From a virus, in the IMG/VR virus record IMGVR_UViG_3300034198_015644, positions 1 through 64,000 of that record: a stretch of DNA of 64,000 bases. One strand, given 5' to 3'. Below are positions 18,701-26,670 of the stretch, one piece after another. The stretch's first letter is position 1, and each line of letters begins with the position of its first letter. Made by a program: the position numbers and the translations under genes. The notes beneath the pieces were generated by a model, which was not told the DNA's origin, did not search any database, and saw nothing but the letters and a program-made list of their open reading frames with translations.

Positions 18701-21373
18701 TTAGAATACCCCACCGTACCAAAAACTCAATTTTATTATCCAACTAAAGGAGATGTTAAAGGTTTTACAAACACATACTTAATGAGTTTAATGGAAAAAA
18801 CTTTTAAAGATTGGGCAAATAGTGATGAATTTGGTTTGATACAACAATTATATGAAAAATTATTAAATACTGAAAATTTAAGTGAAGATGAAAGAAAAAA
18901 CATATGTGATAATTTAACTAAATTATTATTTCAAGAACAGGACTTATTAGTTTATGATTCAGTTTGGATGAGAAAAGGAGATTCATTTAAAGATGAGACA
19001 GTACCACAAACTGAGTTGAGTACATATGTAAAAACTTTTATGGATTCTTACAGGTCAATTTATGCAAAAAATGGTGGTAATAATACTTCAGATAAAAAAT
19101 TACCTGAACCCCCAATCAAAACTGTAGTAAAAGACAAAGATATAAAAGCAGCTTGCTATATTGATTTAAAACAAATTTACGACAATTGGATTGCCGGTAA
19201 CCAAGATTCAAATGTTTACTCTTGTTGTAAAAACATTGATGCACCTAAAACGGCACAAAAGTTAAAACTTTATGACTTATTTAAATTTGTCGATAAATTT
19301 AGAAATACTATTGCAGGAGATGCAATTATTAATATAAATTCGTTTAATGATTTAATTGGTAAAAAAGATAATGGACTTTATTCTTTTATAAGTAAAGTTT
19401 TAACAGACTCTTATTTTATGCACTTTAATCTACCAATATTTTTAGAATTTTCTAAAAAAGAAGAAGTACAAGCAATATTTGAGCCACAACTTACATTTGA
19501 AAAGATGAGAAGTGCACCTAGTTTTTTATGTGTATATAACGGACCTCCATCTACTAATTTACAATCGACTAATAATTTTTCAAACGATAGTTTTAAATTT
19601 AGTGATCCAAACAGACCCAAATCGATATATGACGCAAAAGAAAATGAACAAAATTCTTATTTAGTTGCATTTAATGTCAATTACGGATCACAAGCACAAT
19701 CAATATTTAAAAATATAAGTGTCGGTACTCAAGAAAGTAAAATTACTGGTGAATATATTACTGCATTAAGTAATTACGTGCAGGGTACGGGAGAGTCAAA
19801 ACCACTCTTAAAAGATAATTCAATTTATCCTTTAATGAGGAATAGATCATATACATCTACGGTACAAATGATGGGTGATATGATGATACAACCTCAAATG
19901 TATTTTCAATTAAATAATATTCCTTTCTTTTCGGGATCATATATGATTATGAATGTTTCCCACCAAGTTAAGGCTAATACAATTAATACTACATTTAAAG
20001 GTGTAAGACAAAATAGAAGTCCTGTTAATATTGTTACCGAAGTAACTTCATTCTTGAATTTCCAATTTAATCAAGGAATTTATAGTTCATCTACATTTGG
20101 AGATGTCACAACTACGGTAGATCCTGTAAAACAACAACAAACTGAAGAGGCAAATACGTCAGTAATTAGTGATGCGGCGTTAAAAAATTATGCACCTGTG
20201 TCAGGTACAAAAATTTTAAGACCGTTCATAACTGCTGAGGAATATCATGAAGGTATTGATATTGAGGTAGATTCCATAGAACAAATTTTTACTGTAAACA
20301 AAAAAGGAGTTGTTTTAGCAAATTTTCAAGGAGACGCAAACACCGCAGGAAGATTAATAATTAAACACGACCCTGAAGAAGATGGATATACGTATTTTAC
20401 GGGTTATTTTGGAATAACCGATAATAATTTTTCTGTTGGAGGAAACATTCCCGCTAAAAAAAATATTGGTAATCCTGTAAGTTTTAGTAGTACCACTGTT
20501 AAGGAAAGAACGGTTCAACCTAGCCAACCAAATGCAATAAGACCTAATTATACTTTTGATGTTCAACAGACATTTTATACTAGTAATAATGAATTTTCAG
20601 GTTTTGAAGCAAAAATATATAATAATGGAGAATATATTGGGTATAAAAACTATGATACTCTAGAAGGTTTAACAAATGCAAATACTCCCGTTACTCCAGC
20701 AAGAATTGCACAACAAATAAATGCCATAAAAAACCAATTGACTACAACTGCGGAGATACAAGGTTTTTGTGGTGGATCATTTATTGCTGCTGACAGGAAA
20801 GAAATTGACTTCGGTGCTTATACTAGAGGAACTTGTTACCCTAGTTATACAGAATTTGACAAACAAAAAAATCAACCAGTAAGTCCAGTAACTGAAAAAT
20901 ATACAGAAACAACTATAAAATATTATTATCACTTTGAAATCAGGAGAACAAAGGCAACCATAAACACTTATGAGGAGTATTTAAATTCTAAAGAAATAGA
21001 AACAAAAAATCCTCAACAATTTGCACCAAATTTTGAAGTCGCATTGGAAAAAAGGGCAATACATAATAATGATTTTTATACTCAAACAACTCCAACAGTA
21101 GTATGGCAAGCAGGAGAAGTTGTTTATTCGGGAACGATGTCACCATCAACAGCAAATCCACCAATACCTTGGGACACTGCACAAAGAGGAATCCCACCAC
21201 CAACAGTATATTGGGATGTGATAAAAAGTAAAGTTGAAGGTTATTATTTAGGCACTTACGAAGATATTGATGGAGGAGGAAGTACGTCTTGGACTGATAC
21301 TAGCGCATCCTATGTGAAACAACAAATTTTAGATCATCTATATCGAGATCTAAGTAGTTATCCAAGTATCTAA
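15770..21373 (+). CDS. Giant baseplate hub protein with C-terminal degenerate M23-like domain
   Basis: 1867 residues. The N-terminal ~260 residues (FEGFGVESIDINITAMNPP, FIDTRGGGLFDQ, FYLTIKGYYGHPVTL) look like a gp27-type hub barrel. A long helical and beta middle has a Cys pair (YSCC). The C-terminal ~390 residues hold an M23 (lysostaphin/LytM) signature: YHEGIDIEV with zinc-ligand H1493 and D1497, and YYHFEIRR with H1721. The first His of the HxH pair is Tyr, and about 150 residues are inserted compared with LytM. It probably combines the hub with the peptidoglycan-facing module that T4 splits between gp27 and gp5. The M23 part is likely inactive or altered. The start overlaps the gp53-like gene. 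Confidence 0.78.
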   Translation: MAQVFDNGSNQYNTGNLDTASFSKKIYFVEPLGSTDKNGNPVSNVVDNKDLVIYVDLKASRRPRTILQINDSNSRGRSVNISDSSINLIGYRINSDGSKTMTTNWSNKPNLDRSKVPGKTTELNSSLSDSVFEGFGVESIDINITAMNPPTVTIKFIDTRGGGLFDQETFNSQTAPINGYDNSTSPYSVFFEMPPPLFYLTIKGYYGHPVTLCLYMTKWDGTFNSETGNFEMTANFLGYTFAFLQDVKIGHLIGAGNTDEGRKKLVKVSSIETEEGLTFPAITLDDLAIKFQRITVKRQEEQKNSEEFQKLKVINEQINFIKKFRSYLGYPTSPNMANTLFGAYLDTAKLKPNREQVFFRDVGLIAKNENTESNYLNLYTVINNGLTAYEELQKGYSSDFFNQAALTKKDITIPEKLDGTQTSRKGIQSAIDEVNKIMLENEPDLKVKATVGSFTAKTQNNWSVDGEFYVLNLKKTRQSLNDKLDSLLEFKKLQEQAIQNKLNREITDILGFQPSISNIIGILCNNIEMFLEMIYDVGVEAQKNNNTSTDNTANNNPRAQELSGYYSDSPDNDFIVYPFPKVVDKDYKEIYLGNIEKLTPGNFPEINFVEKICNGLAYSIKQITEFNQALQSIEKISKLDSFPINTRDVRIDSYSNLDSLPYEKISSYDKATLNREIVLTILKRAFLAYSSSKYRGSAFNKIAELEAINFYKTMVNDTYKNAFNELSDTELIDLGKDPEYGVLGISNTNANNFTIDGFLYPKSFDIDTLGNADSGTRQWDVHLNLKEEINESLKLNPKTDPNNTNSINTSEIDKFTSPKRSTTYIGRFFDSKNVFLNKSYLSVATFRNDNVKNDLLLGTSLDKANLFESYNFLKLLKLDNGAGKDPFGLTNYFYVPRTPQNNILIPLTKTSLYNNTTLNTGKAYLILSSFILETDQLLDDEIGEDYTKIIRVPKIYLLWLGANYYRSVRATDILSFNLEYPTVPKTQFYYPTKGDVKGFTNTYLMSLMEKTFKDWANSDEFGLIQQLYEKLLNTENLSEDERKNICDNLTKLLFQEQDLLVYDSVWMRKGDSFKDETVPQTELSTYVKTFMDSYRSIYAKNGGNNTSDKKLPEPPIKTVVKDKDIKAACYIDLKQIYDNWIAGNQDSNVYSCCKNIDAPKTAQKLKLYDLFKFVDKFRNTIAGDAIININSFNDLIGKKDNGLYSFISKVLTDSYFMHFNLPIFLEFSKKEEVQAIFEPQLTFEKMRSAPSFLCVYNGPPSTNLQSTNNFSNDSFKFSDPNRPKSIYDAKENEQNSYLVAFNVNYGSQAQSIFKNISVGTQESKITGEYITALSNYVQGTGESKPLLKDNSIYPLMRNRSYTSTVQMMGDMMIQPQMYFQLNNIPFFSGSYMIMNVSHQVKANTINTTFKGVRQNRSPVNIVTEVTSFLNFQFNQGIYSSSTFGDVTTTVDPVKQQQTEEANTSVISDAALKNYAPVSGTKILRPFITAEEYHEGIDIEVDSIEQIFTVNKKGVVLANFQGDANTAGRLIIKHDPEEDGYTYFTGYFGITDNNFSVGGNIPAKKNIGNPVSFSSTTVKERTVQPSQPNAIRPNYTFDVQQTFYTSNNEFSGFEAKIYNNGEYIGYKNYDTLEGLTNANTPVTPARIAQQINAIKNQLTTTAEIQGFCGGSFIAADRKEIDFGAYTRGTCYPSYTEFDKQKNQPVSPVTEKYTETTIKYYYHFEIRRTKATINTYEEYLNSKEIETKNPQQFAPNFEVALEKRAIHNNDFYTQTTPTVVWQAGEVVYSGTMSPSTANPPIPWDTAQRGIPPPTVYWDVIKSKVEGYYLGTYEDIDGGGSTSWTDTSASYVKQQILDHLYRDLSSYPSI

Positions 21374-21404
21374 TTGTTAATTAAATTTTTTTTTAGTAAA
21401 TTTG
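21374..21404 (+). promoter_or_regulatory. Bacteroidota-type promoter, near-leaderless
   Basis: TTG, 20 nt, TAAATTTG: a full match to TAnnTTTG at near-ideal spacing. The start codon is only 4 nt after the -7 element, so the mRNA would be leaderless or nearly so. Confidence 0.6.
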
Positions 21405-21408
21405 TTTT

Positions 21409-21969
21409 ATGTTAAAAAAATTAGATAATATATCAAATATAGATAAACCGTTACTAATAACAGGTTGGTCTAAAGTTAAGACTTTATACCCAAATCAAAA
21501 AATTAATAATAAACAAATAAGTGATAATATTTTTTGGACTTTTTCAGAAAAAGAAAAAAGGACAGAAAATGAGAATGATATTAAAAAATTTAAAAAATAC
21601 TGTATTGATTACATTAGTTCTAAGTACAAATATTATTTTTTAAATCCATTTGAACTTAATTTTTGGAATGTTAAAAAATTAATTACAAAGATAAATAGTG
21701 TTAAAGGTGATAAATATTATTATTTTGATGGTAAACATTTTTTTATTCTTATTGAAAATTATGTTTTTGGTCTCAATTTAGACTTTTTAGTATATGGTAA
21801 AATTTCCGCAAATAAGATCAAAAACTGGTTAAAACTCAAAAATTTTAAAATTATTGAAGATTCTCCGATATTTAATATAAAAGAGATGAATAATAAAAAA
21901 AATTTAATACCTATTTTGGGAAAAGATAAACATGAAGAACAACTTATTATTGGTTACATTTTTGAATAG
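21409..21969 (+). CDS. Unknown protein, Lys/aromatic-rich
   Basis: 186 residues, highly basic and rich in Tyr, Phe and Asn (KYYYFDGKHFFILIENYVFG); no recognised family, signal or membrane segment. It begins immediately after a host-type promoter with a perfect TAnnTTTG element, so expression independent of the late structural genes is likely. Its 3' end overlaps the next gene by 38 bases. Codon use is even more A-rich than its neighbours, as in small phage accessory genes. Confidence 0.68.
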   Translation: MLKKLDNISNIDKPLLITGWSKVKTLYPNQKINNKQISDNIFWTFSEKEKRTENENDIKKFKKYCIDYISSKYKYYFLNPFELNFWNVKKLITKINSVKGDKYYYFDGKHFFILIENYVFGLNLDFLVYGKISANKIKNWLKLKNFKIIEDSPIFNIKEMNNKKNLIPILGKDKHEEQLIIGYIFE

Positions 21970-22342
21970 TAACACTTTGGAAAGCTTTTTAAGATTTTTA
22001 TATAAAAAATTTGGAATTAAAAAACGCAGTGTTTTTGCGTTTAAATCATTAAATGATGAGGATAAAATTTTTGCCACATTTAAAGTTTTTTTAAATGAAG
22101 AAGAAAAATTAGATTTAAAATCAGTTTTTAGAAATACATCATTAATACATAAAAAAGGTTCTACTTTTTATACAATAAACGCTTTGAATAAATTAATTGA
22201 AAAAGAATACAATTTAGAACCTGGTAATATAAATTATAAGGATTTTTCGATTCAATGGGAAAATTACGAAAATACCTTTTTATTAATACAAAATGATGAA
22301 TTGGTCATTAAACCTGTGGAAAAACTTTTATTAGAATCCTAA
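21932..22342 (+). CDS. Unknown small protein overlapping the preceding gene
   Basis: 136 residues, mixed alpha/beta composition (NNLLLVTFLNSNTLESFLRFL at the start), with the order strand-helix-strand suggestive of a small ferredoxin-like fold, though no family is recognised. It shares 38 bases with the preceding gene in a different frame and is presumably translated by coupling. It ends just before a late-type motif. Function is unknown. Confidence 0.65.
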   Translation: MKNNLLLVTFLNSNTLESFLRFLYKKFGIKKRSVFAFKSLNDEDKIFATFKVFLNEEEKLDLKSVFRNTSLIHKKGSTFYTINALNKLIEKEYNLEPGNINYKDFSIQWENYENTFLLIQNDELVIKPVEKLLLES

Positions 22343-22349
22343 TATTTAT
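22341..22349 (+). promoter_or_regulatory. Putative late promoter motif AATATTTAT
   Basis: Recurring motif overlapping the preceding stop region, 16 nt before the next start codon. Confidence 0.45.
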
Positions 22350-22365
22350 ATATAAAGAAATCAAT

Positions 22366-22551
22366 ATGGAAAATATAAAAAATTCACAAAATCCTGAAGA
22401 TTTAAAGAAAAAATTAAATGATTTTATTGGAAATACCAATAAAAACGAAGAATGTCAAGGAGAAGAATGTTTTATTAAACAACCTCAAGACGTTATTGAG
22501 AGAGTTGAAAAAAAATATATAACAAACGATGGTAGACAATTATTAATATAA
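22366..22551 (+). CDS. Small acidic protein of unknown function
   Basis: 61 residues with an ECQGEEC Cys pair and a conserved-looking C-terminal end (VEKKYITNDGRQLL). The next gene begins with GTG one base after its stop. A late-type motif lies just upstream, so it is probably made with virion proteins. No family is recognised. Confidence 0.65.
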   Translation: MENIKNSQNPEDLKKKLNDFIGNTNKNEECQGEECFIKQPQDVIERVEKKYITNDGRQLLI

Positions 22552-22552
22552 G

Positions 22553-23224
22553 GTGGAAAAGAATAGACTAGCAGAAACATTAAAAAAGCACCAAATGTTG
22601 GTGGAGTATAATTTTTATATACCTAAGGGAATGGATGAACAGGATGTCCCTCCTGCAGATCCTGGGGCAGCTCCTGCTGATCCCGGTGCTGCACCAACAG
22701 ACGCAGTAACACCACCTGCAGATCCTACTGCAGCTCCTGCTACACCTGAACCTACTCCAGACGTACCTGCGGCGGGTATTGAAACTACTGAACCGGCACC
22801 AAATGCGGAAGGAGAGGTAGAATTAGATATTACAGATTTAGTAAATTCTACTAAAGATACTAAAGAAAAGATAGAGGGTACTAATGAACTTTTGAATAGT
22901 TTAATGGCTAAGTTTGATGAATTTGAGAGTAAAATATCTTCATTCGATCAAATTTTAAATAAAATAGATTCTTTAGAAAAAGATTTTGATAAGAGAATGC
23001 CAACGCCAGTTGAAAAATTGGAAATGAGATCTATGGATTCTTTTCCATATAGTGTAAAATTGACTGATTTTTGGAATGATGAGACAGAGAATATTGAAAA
23101 TGAAGAAGGTAAAGAAGATGGATATAGTTTGACACCTGAAGATGTAAAAAAAGATTATAGCCCTTCCGATATAAAAACTTCATTTGATATACAAAAGTCT
23201 GAAGACCAAAGTTTTAATAATTAA
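22553..23224 (+). CDS. Proline/alanine-rich coiled-coil protein, candidate virion or scaffold protein
   Basis: 223 residues from a GTG start directly abutting the preceding gene; the only later in-frame ATGs would lose the helical N-terminus (RLAETLKKHQMLVE). Residues ~30-75 are a repetitive Pro/Ala/Asp linker (ADPGAAPADPGAAP). Residues ~85-145 form a heptad-like coiled coil (ELLNSLMAKFDEFESKI, ILNKIDSLEKDFDKRM). The C-terminus is acidic. The N-terminal MLVE-Y fits the (I/L)xE cleavage rule. A scaffold or capsid-associated role is possible but not shown. A terminator follows. Confidence 0.68.
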   Translation: MEKNRLAETLKKHQMLVEYNFYIPKGMDEQDVPPADPGAAPADPGAAPTDAVTPPADPTAAPATPEPTPDVPAAGIETTEPAPNAEGEVELDITDLVNSTKDTKEKIEGTNELLNSLMAKFDEFESKISSFDQILNKIDSLEKDFDKRMPTPVEKLEMRSMDSFPYSVKLTDFWNDETENIENEEGKEDGYSLTPEDVKKDYSPSDIKTSFDIQKSEDQSFNN

Positions 23225-23251
23225 TTTTTATATTAAAAAATAGAAAAAATT

Positions 23252-23277
23252 AAGACGGCAAATGCCGTCTTTTTTAT
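23252..23277 (+). terminator. Intrinsic terminator
   Basis: AAGACGGCA / TGCCGTCTT stem (or GACGGC/GCCGTC with an AAAT loop) followed by T6. It separates late-type genes from the replication block. Confidence 0.9.
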
Positions 23278-23291
23278 TTTTAGACCACCTA

Positions 23292-23322
23292 TTTACTTGT
23301 ATTATTTTTTTTCCTATCTTTG
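23292..23322 (+). promoter_or_regulatory. Bacteroidota-type promoter for the ssDNA-binding protein gene
   Basis: TTTAC, 18 nt, TATCTTTG, a full TAnnTTTG match. The same TTTAC-N18-TATCTTT arrangement occurs before the 5'-3' nuclease gene in this window. Confidence 0.7.
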
Positions 23323-23350
23323 TAACATAAACATTTAAAACTAAAAAAAT

Positions 23351-24304
23351 ATGAATAAAGAAAATTCAAAAACATCGGTTCTTGATAGTATCATGAATCA
23401 GTATGAAAAGAACAAAACTTTTGGTAGTTCTGAGTATGAAAAAGTAGATCTCACTAAGTATTTTTCCGACAAACTACAACAGGGACAAAATTCTGATGAA
23501 AAAACTATTAGAATTTTACCTAATAAAGATGGTGGAAGTCCATTTGTTGAGGCGTATTGGCACGAAATGCAAGTAGATGGAAAGTGGAATAAAATTTATT
23601 GTAATAGTTATAATGATGACGAAAGATGTCCACTTTGTGAAGTTGAAGAAGCACTTCGTTTGACAGGTAACGATGAGGACAAGAAACTTGCGAGAACATA
23701 TAAACCTAAAAAGTTTTATGTCGTAAAAGTCATTGATCGTGAAAAAGAATCTGAAGGTATTAAATTTTATCGTTTCAAACATAATTACAGTAATGATGGT
23801 GTTATGGATAAATTAGTACCTATCTTTAAGAAACGTGGTGATATTACAGATCCTCGCGAAGGTAGAGACATTACCATGACTATTGGTCGCGATCAAAATA
23901 AGAATAGTAAGGTTACTTCTATTCAGGCAGAAGATCCTTCAATGTTGACTGAAGATAAAGATAAGGCAAAAATTTGGTATAATGATACTTCGACTTGGAA
24001 AGATGTATATCGTCCAAAAGACATGAATTATTTAGAAATTGTCGCTAAACAACAAAAACCTGTTTGGGATAAAGAACAGAAAAAATTTGTTAGCGAAGAT
24101 GAATATAAAAATCGTGAGTCGGTAACTTTGGATGATGAAATTCGAATTTCTAAAGACGAACTTTCAAAGAAAAAATCTGAACCTAAAACTGAAAGTAAGT
24201 CTAAAGAAAAATTTAAATTGAAAACTTATGAGGCGGAGGAAGAAGAAACAACTTCAGAGTCTAATAATAGTTCATCAGATGATGGAGATGATTTTCCTTT
24301 CTAA
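23351..24304 (+). CDS. gp32: Single-stranded DNA-binding protein (T4 gp32-like)
   Basis: Coats ssDNA and organises replication and recombination proteins. 317 residues against 301 in T4. Zinc ligands are visible as H71, C84, C93 and C96 (spacings 13, 9, 3; T4 has H64, C77, C87, C90 with 13, 10, 3), including the CPLC motif. The core continues through KKFYVVKVIDR and the RFKHNYSNDGVMDKL region. The C-terminus is Ser/Glu/Asp-rich and ends DDGDDFPF, the acidic tail that recruits partners in gp32-type proteins. It has its own host-type promoter, so it is probably expressed early and strongly. Confidence 0.93.
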   Translation: MNKENSKTSVLDSIMNQYEKNKTFGSSEYEKVDLTKYFSDKLQQGQNSDEKTIRILPNKDGGSPFVEAYWHEMQVDGKWNKIYCNSYNDDERCPLCEVEEALRLTGNDEDKKLARTYKPKKFYVVKVIDREKESEGIKFYRFKHNYSNDGVMDKLVPIFKKRGDITDPREGRDITMTIGRDQNKNSKVTSIQAEDPSMLTEDKDKAKIWYNDTSTWKDVYRPKDMNYLEIVAKQQKPVWDKEQKKFVSEDEYKNRESVTLDDEIRISKDELSKKKSEPKTESKSKEKFKLKTYEAEEEETTSESNNSSSDDGDDFPF

Positions 24305-24315
24305 AAAATAAATTT

Positions 24316-24453
24316 ATGTGTTCTTGTAAAAATCACAGAAAAAATTTAACCACAAAAAAAATTGAGGTTAAAAAAATTGAAACAGTAAAATATAAAACTG
24401 TTTTAGTAGATAAAAAAGTAAAAAAACTTGCTTTAGAATATTTAGAAAATTAA
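24316..24453 (+). CDS. Small 45-residue Cys/Lys-rich protein
   Basis: ATG frame starting MCSCKNHRKN and continuing as a Lys/Val-rich segment ending LALEYLEN. It sits 11 nt after the gp32-like gene and 4 nt before uvsX, filling the gap exactly, which argues that it is translated. The CxC-x2-H start could bind a metal ion. A similar CxCKN start occurs in the small membrane protein at 33750. Function is unknown. Confidence 0.6.
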   Translation: MCSCKNHRKNLTTKKIEVKKIETVKYKTVLVDKKVKKLALEYLEN

Positions 24454-24457
24454 TATT

Positions 24458-25561
24458 ATGGCGACTAAAACTCCCCCTAAAAAAGGGGCAACAATAAAAA
24501 AACAAGAATTTGATTTAACAAGTTTTAAAACAAATTCAGGTTTACAAAGTAATGTAAAAGATAAAGATCTTGAGTGGATTCCACTTGGTGAAGCTTTTTC
24601 TGATATTACTAAATGTGGAATTGCCAAAGGTTACGTAACTCTTCTGAGGGGTTACAGTAACACTGGCAAATCTACAGGAATGTATGAAGGTATTGCATCT
24701 TGTCAAAAGTTAGGAATTCTACCTGTAATTATTGACACCGAAGGTAACTTTAATTGGGAATACGCGCGTAATGTTGGTGTAGAATTTAATGAAGTTGTCA
24801 ATGATTCGGGTGAAATTATAAACTATGATGGATTCTTTATCTTTATGAATACCGATTTGATTGAACAAAAGTATGGTAAATATAAACACGATGAAGGTAA
24901 GTACGGATCTACGTCTCGTGGCGAAGGTTGTATCGAAGACATATCAATGTTTATAAATGAACTTCTCGACCAACAAATGGAAGAAAAACTTCCTTACGAA
25001 TTATGTTTCTTTTGGGATTCAATAGGATCGATTGATTGTTATAAATCAATAGTATCAAAGAGTAGAAATAATATGTGGAATGCTAACTCTCTTGAAGTAT
25101 CATTCAAATCTATTCTTAATAACAGAATCCCTAATTCAAGAAAAGAAGGTAAGAAATATACTAACACTTTTGTAGGTGTACAAAAAATTTGGTATGACGG
25201 TATGAATAACGTTGTTCGTCATAAAGGTGGTGAAGCGTTTTTCTACGGGGCAAGAATGATTTTCCATTACGGTGGAATCATTGCTCACGGTACATCAAAA
25301 CTTACTGCAACTCTTGAAGGTCGTAATTATAATTTTGGTACGGAAACAAAATTGGGTTGTGTTAAGAATCAGGTTAATGGTCTGACATTGGAAGGAAAAA
25401 TTTGTTCTACACCACATGGATATTGGTTACCTGATAAGATTGATCAATATAAGAAACAGAATAAAGATTATCTGTTGAATAAATTAGGTTTAGATGGTGG
25501 AGAAATCTCTATTAAAAAAGAAGAAGTTTCTACTGTAGATGATATGTTTAGTGAGGATTAA
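24458..25561 (+). CDS. uvsX: RecA-like recombinase UvsX
   Basis: Catalyses homologous pairing and strand exchange for recombination-dependent replication and repair. 367 residues against 391 in T4 UvsX. Walker A is GYSNTGKST beginning at residue 65; LPVIIDTEGNFNWEYA supplies the conserved acidic residue; Walker B is in LCFFWDSIGSID; the later EGKICSTPHGYWLPDKI region is typical of phage RecA proteins rather than bacterial RecA. The N-terminus is basic (PPKKGATIKKQ). It lies downstream of gp32, its functional partner, and ends in a terminator. Confidence 0.93.
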   Translation: MATKTPPKKGATIKKQEFDLTSFKTNSGLQSNVKDKDLEWIPLGEAFSDITKCGIAKGYVTLLRGYSNTGKSTGMYEGIASCQKLGILPVIIDTEGNFNWEYARNVGVEFNEVVNDSGEIINYDGFFIFMNTDLIEQKYGKYKHDEGKYGSTSRGEGCIEDISMFINELLDQQMEEKLPYELCFFWDSIGSIDCYKSIVSKSRNNMWNANSLEVSFKSILNNRIPNSRKEGKKYTNTFVGVQKIWYDGMNNVVRHKGGEAFFYGARMIFHYGGIIAHGTSKLTATLEGRNYNFGTETKLGCVKNQVNGLTLEGKICSTPHGYWLPDKIDQYKKQNKDYLLNKLGLDGGEISIKKEEVSTVDDMFSED

Positions 25562-25583
25562 TTTTTTAGTTAGTTGATTAGAG

Positions 25584-25613
25584 ACCCGTAGCTTTACTGT
25601 TACGGGTTTTTTT
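25584..25613 (+). terminator. Intrinsic terminator after uvsX
   Basis: ACCCGTA pairs with TACGGGT across a 10-nt loop, then T7. The -33 box of the next promoter lies inside the loop region. Confidence 0.82.
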
Positions 25614-25623
25614 GTTATCTTTA
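25593..25623 (+). promoter_or_regulatory. Bacteroidota-type promoter overlapping a terminator, near-leaderless
   Basis: TTTAC, 18 nt, TATCTTTA, the same layout as the gp32 promoter. The start codon is 4 nt after the -7 element, again predicting a leaderless message. Confidence 0.55.
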
Positions 25624-25627
25624 ATAT

Positions 25628-26659
25628 ATGGGACAAATACCACCAAGACATAAAAAAACTATTTATAAACTTACTTGTATTGTTGATGGTAATGCATTAT
25701 TAAAAGTAGCTTATCATGGGGCTCACGACCTTTATAACAGTCGCGGAGAACATATAGGTGGATTATTTCAATTTATGTCTATTTTAAGGAAGATCGTAAA
25801 AGAAAATGACGTTAAACAAATCATTGTTTTTTGGGACGGAAAATTAAGTGGTAAATTAAGACATAATATTTATCCCGAATATAAACAAAATAGGAAAAAA
25901 AATTATAGAGAAGATTTTGAAAAAATAGATGCCGAATTAGAATATCAAAAAATTCGTATTAAACAATATCTTGAAGAACTGTCAATTAAACAATTTGAGG
26001 ATGAAATTGTGGAGGCAGATGATTGTGTTGCATATTATGTTTTAAATCGTGAAAAAGATGAAAAAATTTTAATATGTACAGGAGATAGAGATCTTTGTCA
26101 ACTAATGGATGAACACGTTTCAGTTTATTTATTTGATAGAAAAAGAATTTATACTATTGACAACTATGATGAATATTTTAACTATCACATTAGAAATTTA
26201 AAATTAATAAAAATTATAGTTGGAGACACTAGTGACAATATTAAGGGTATTGATGGAATTGGAGAAGATACACTTTTGAAATTATTTCCAGAATTAAAAG
26301 AAAAGGAATGTACTTTGTATGAGATAATTGAAAAGGCAAAAATTTTACAAGAAGGTAAAAAAAATAAATCTAAAAGATTACAAAATATTATTGAAGGTAA
26401 TACTGTTGGAGTTCAAGGAAATATGGTTTATGAAATTAATGATAAATTAATAAATTTATCCGCTCCTTTACTAAGTGAAAAATGTTTAGTAAATTTAACA
26501 ACATTCATTGAAACACCATTAGATCCTGAAGGTAGAGAAATAAAAAATCTTCTGAATATGATGATGGACGATGAGTTTCTAAAAGAAATACCAGGAAATT
26601 CAGAATCATTTATAGAATATTTAAGACCATTTTTAAGATTAAAAAATATTAACAATTAA
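25628..26659 (+). CDS. rnh: 5'-3' exonuclease / flap nuclease (T4 RNase H-like)
   Basis: FEN1-family nuclease that removes RNA primers and flaps during lagging-strand synthesis. 343 residues against 305 in T4 RNase H. Metal-binding acidic motifs are in order: CIVDGNALLKVAY near residue 20, VFWDGKLS, EADDCVAYYV near residue 130, CTGDRDLCQLM, and VGDTSDNIKGIDGIGEDT, the helix-hairpin-helix region. It follows uvsX and precedes the helicase gene, as expected in a replication cluster. It may be translated from a leaderless transcript because its promoter is only 4 nt upstream. Confidence 0.88.
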   Translation: MGQIPPRHKKTIYKLTCIVDGNALLKVAYHGAHDLYNSRGEHIGGLFQFMSILRKIVKENDVKQIIVFWDGKLSGKLRHNIYPEYKQNRKKNYREDFEKIDAELEYQKIRIKQYLEELSIKQFEDEIVEADDCVAYYVLNREKDEKILICTGDRDLCQLMDEHVSVYLFDRKRIYTIDNYDEYFNYHIRNLKLIKIIVGDTSDNIKGIDGIGEDTLLKLFPELKEKECTLYEIIEKAKILQEGKKNKSKRLQNIIEGNTVGVQGNMVYEINDKLINLSAPLLSEKCLVNLTTFIETPLDPEGREIKNLLNMMMDDEFLKEIPGNSESFIEYLRPFLRLKNINN

Positions 26660-26670
26660 AAAAACAAATT

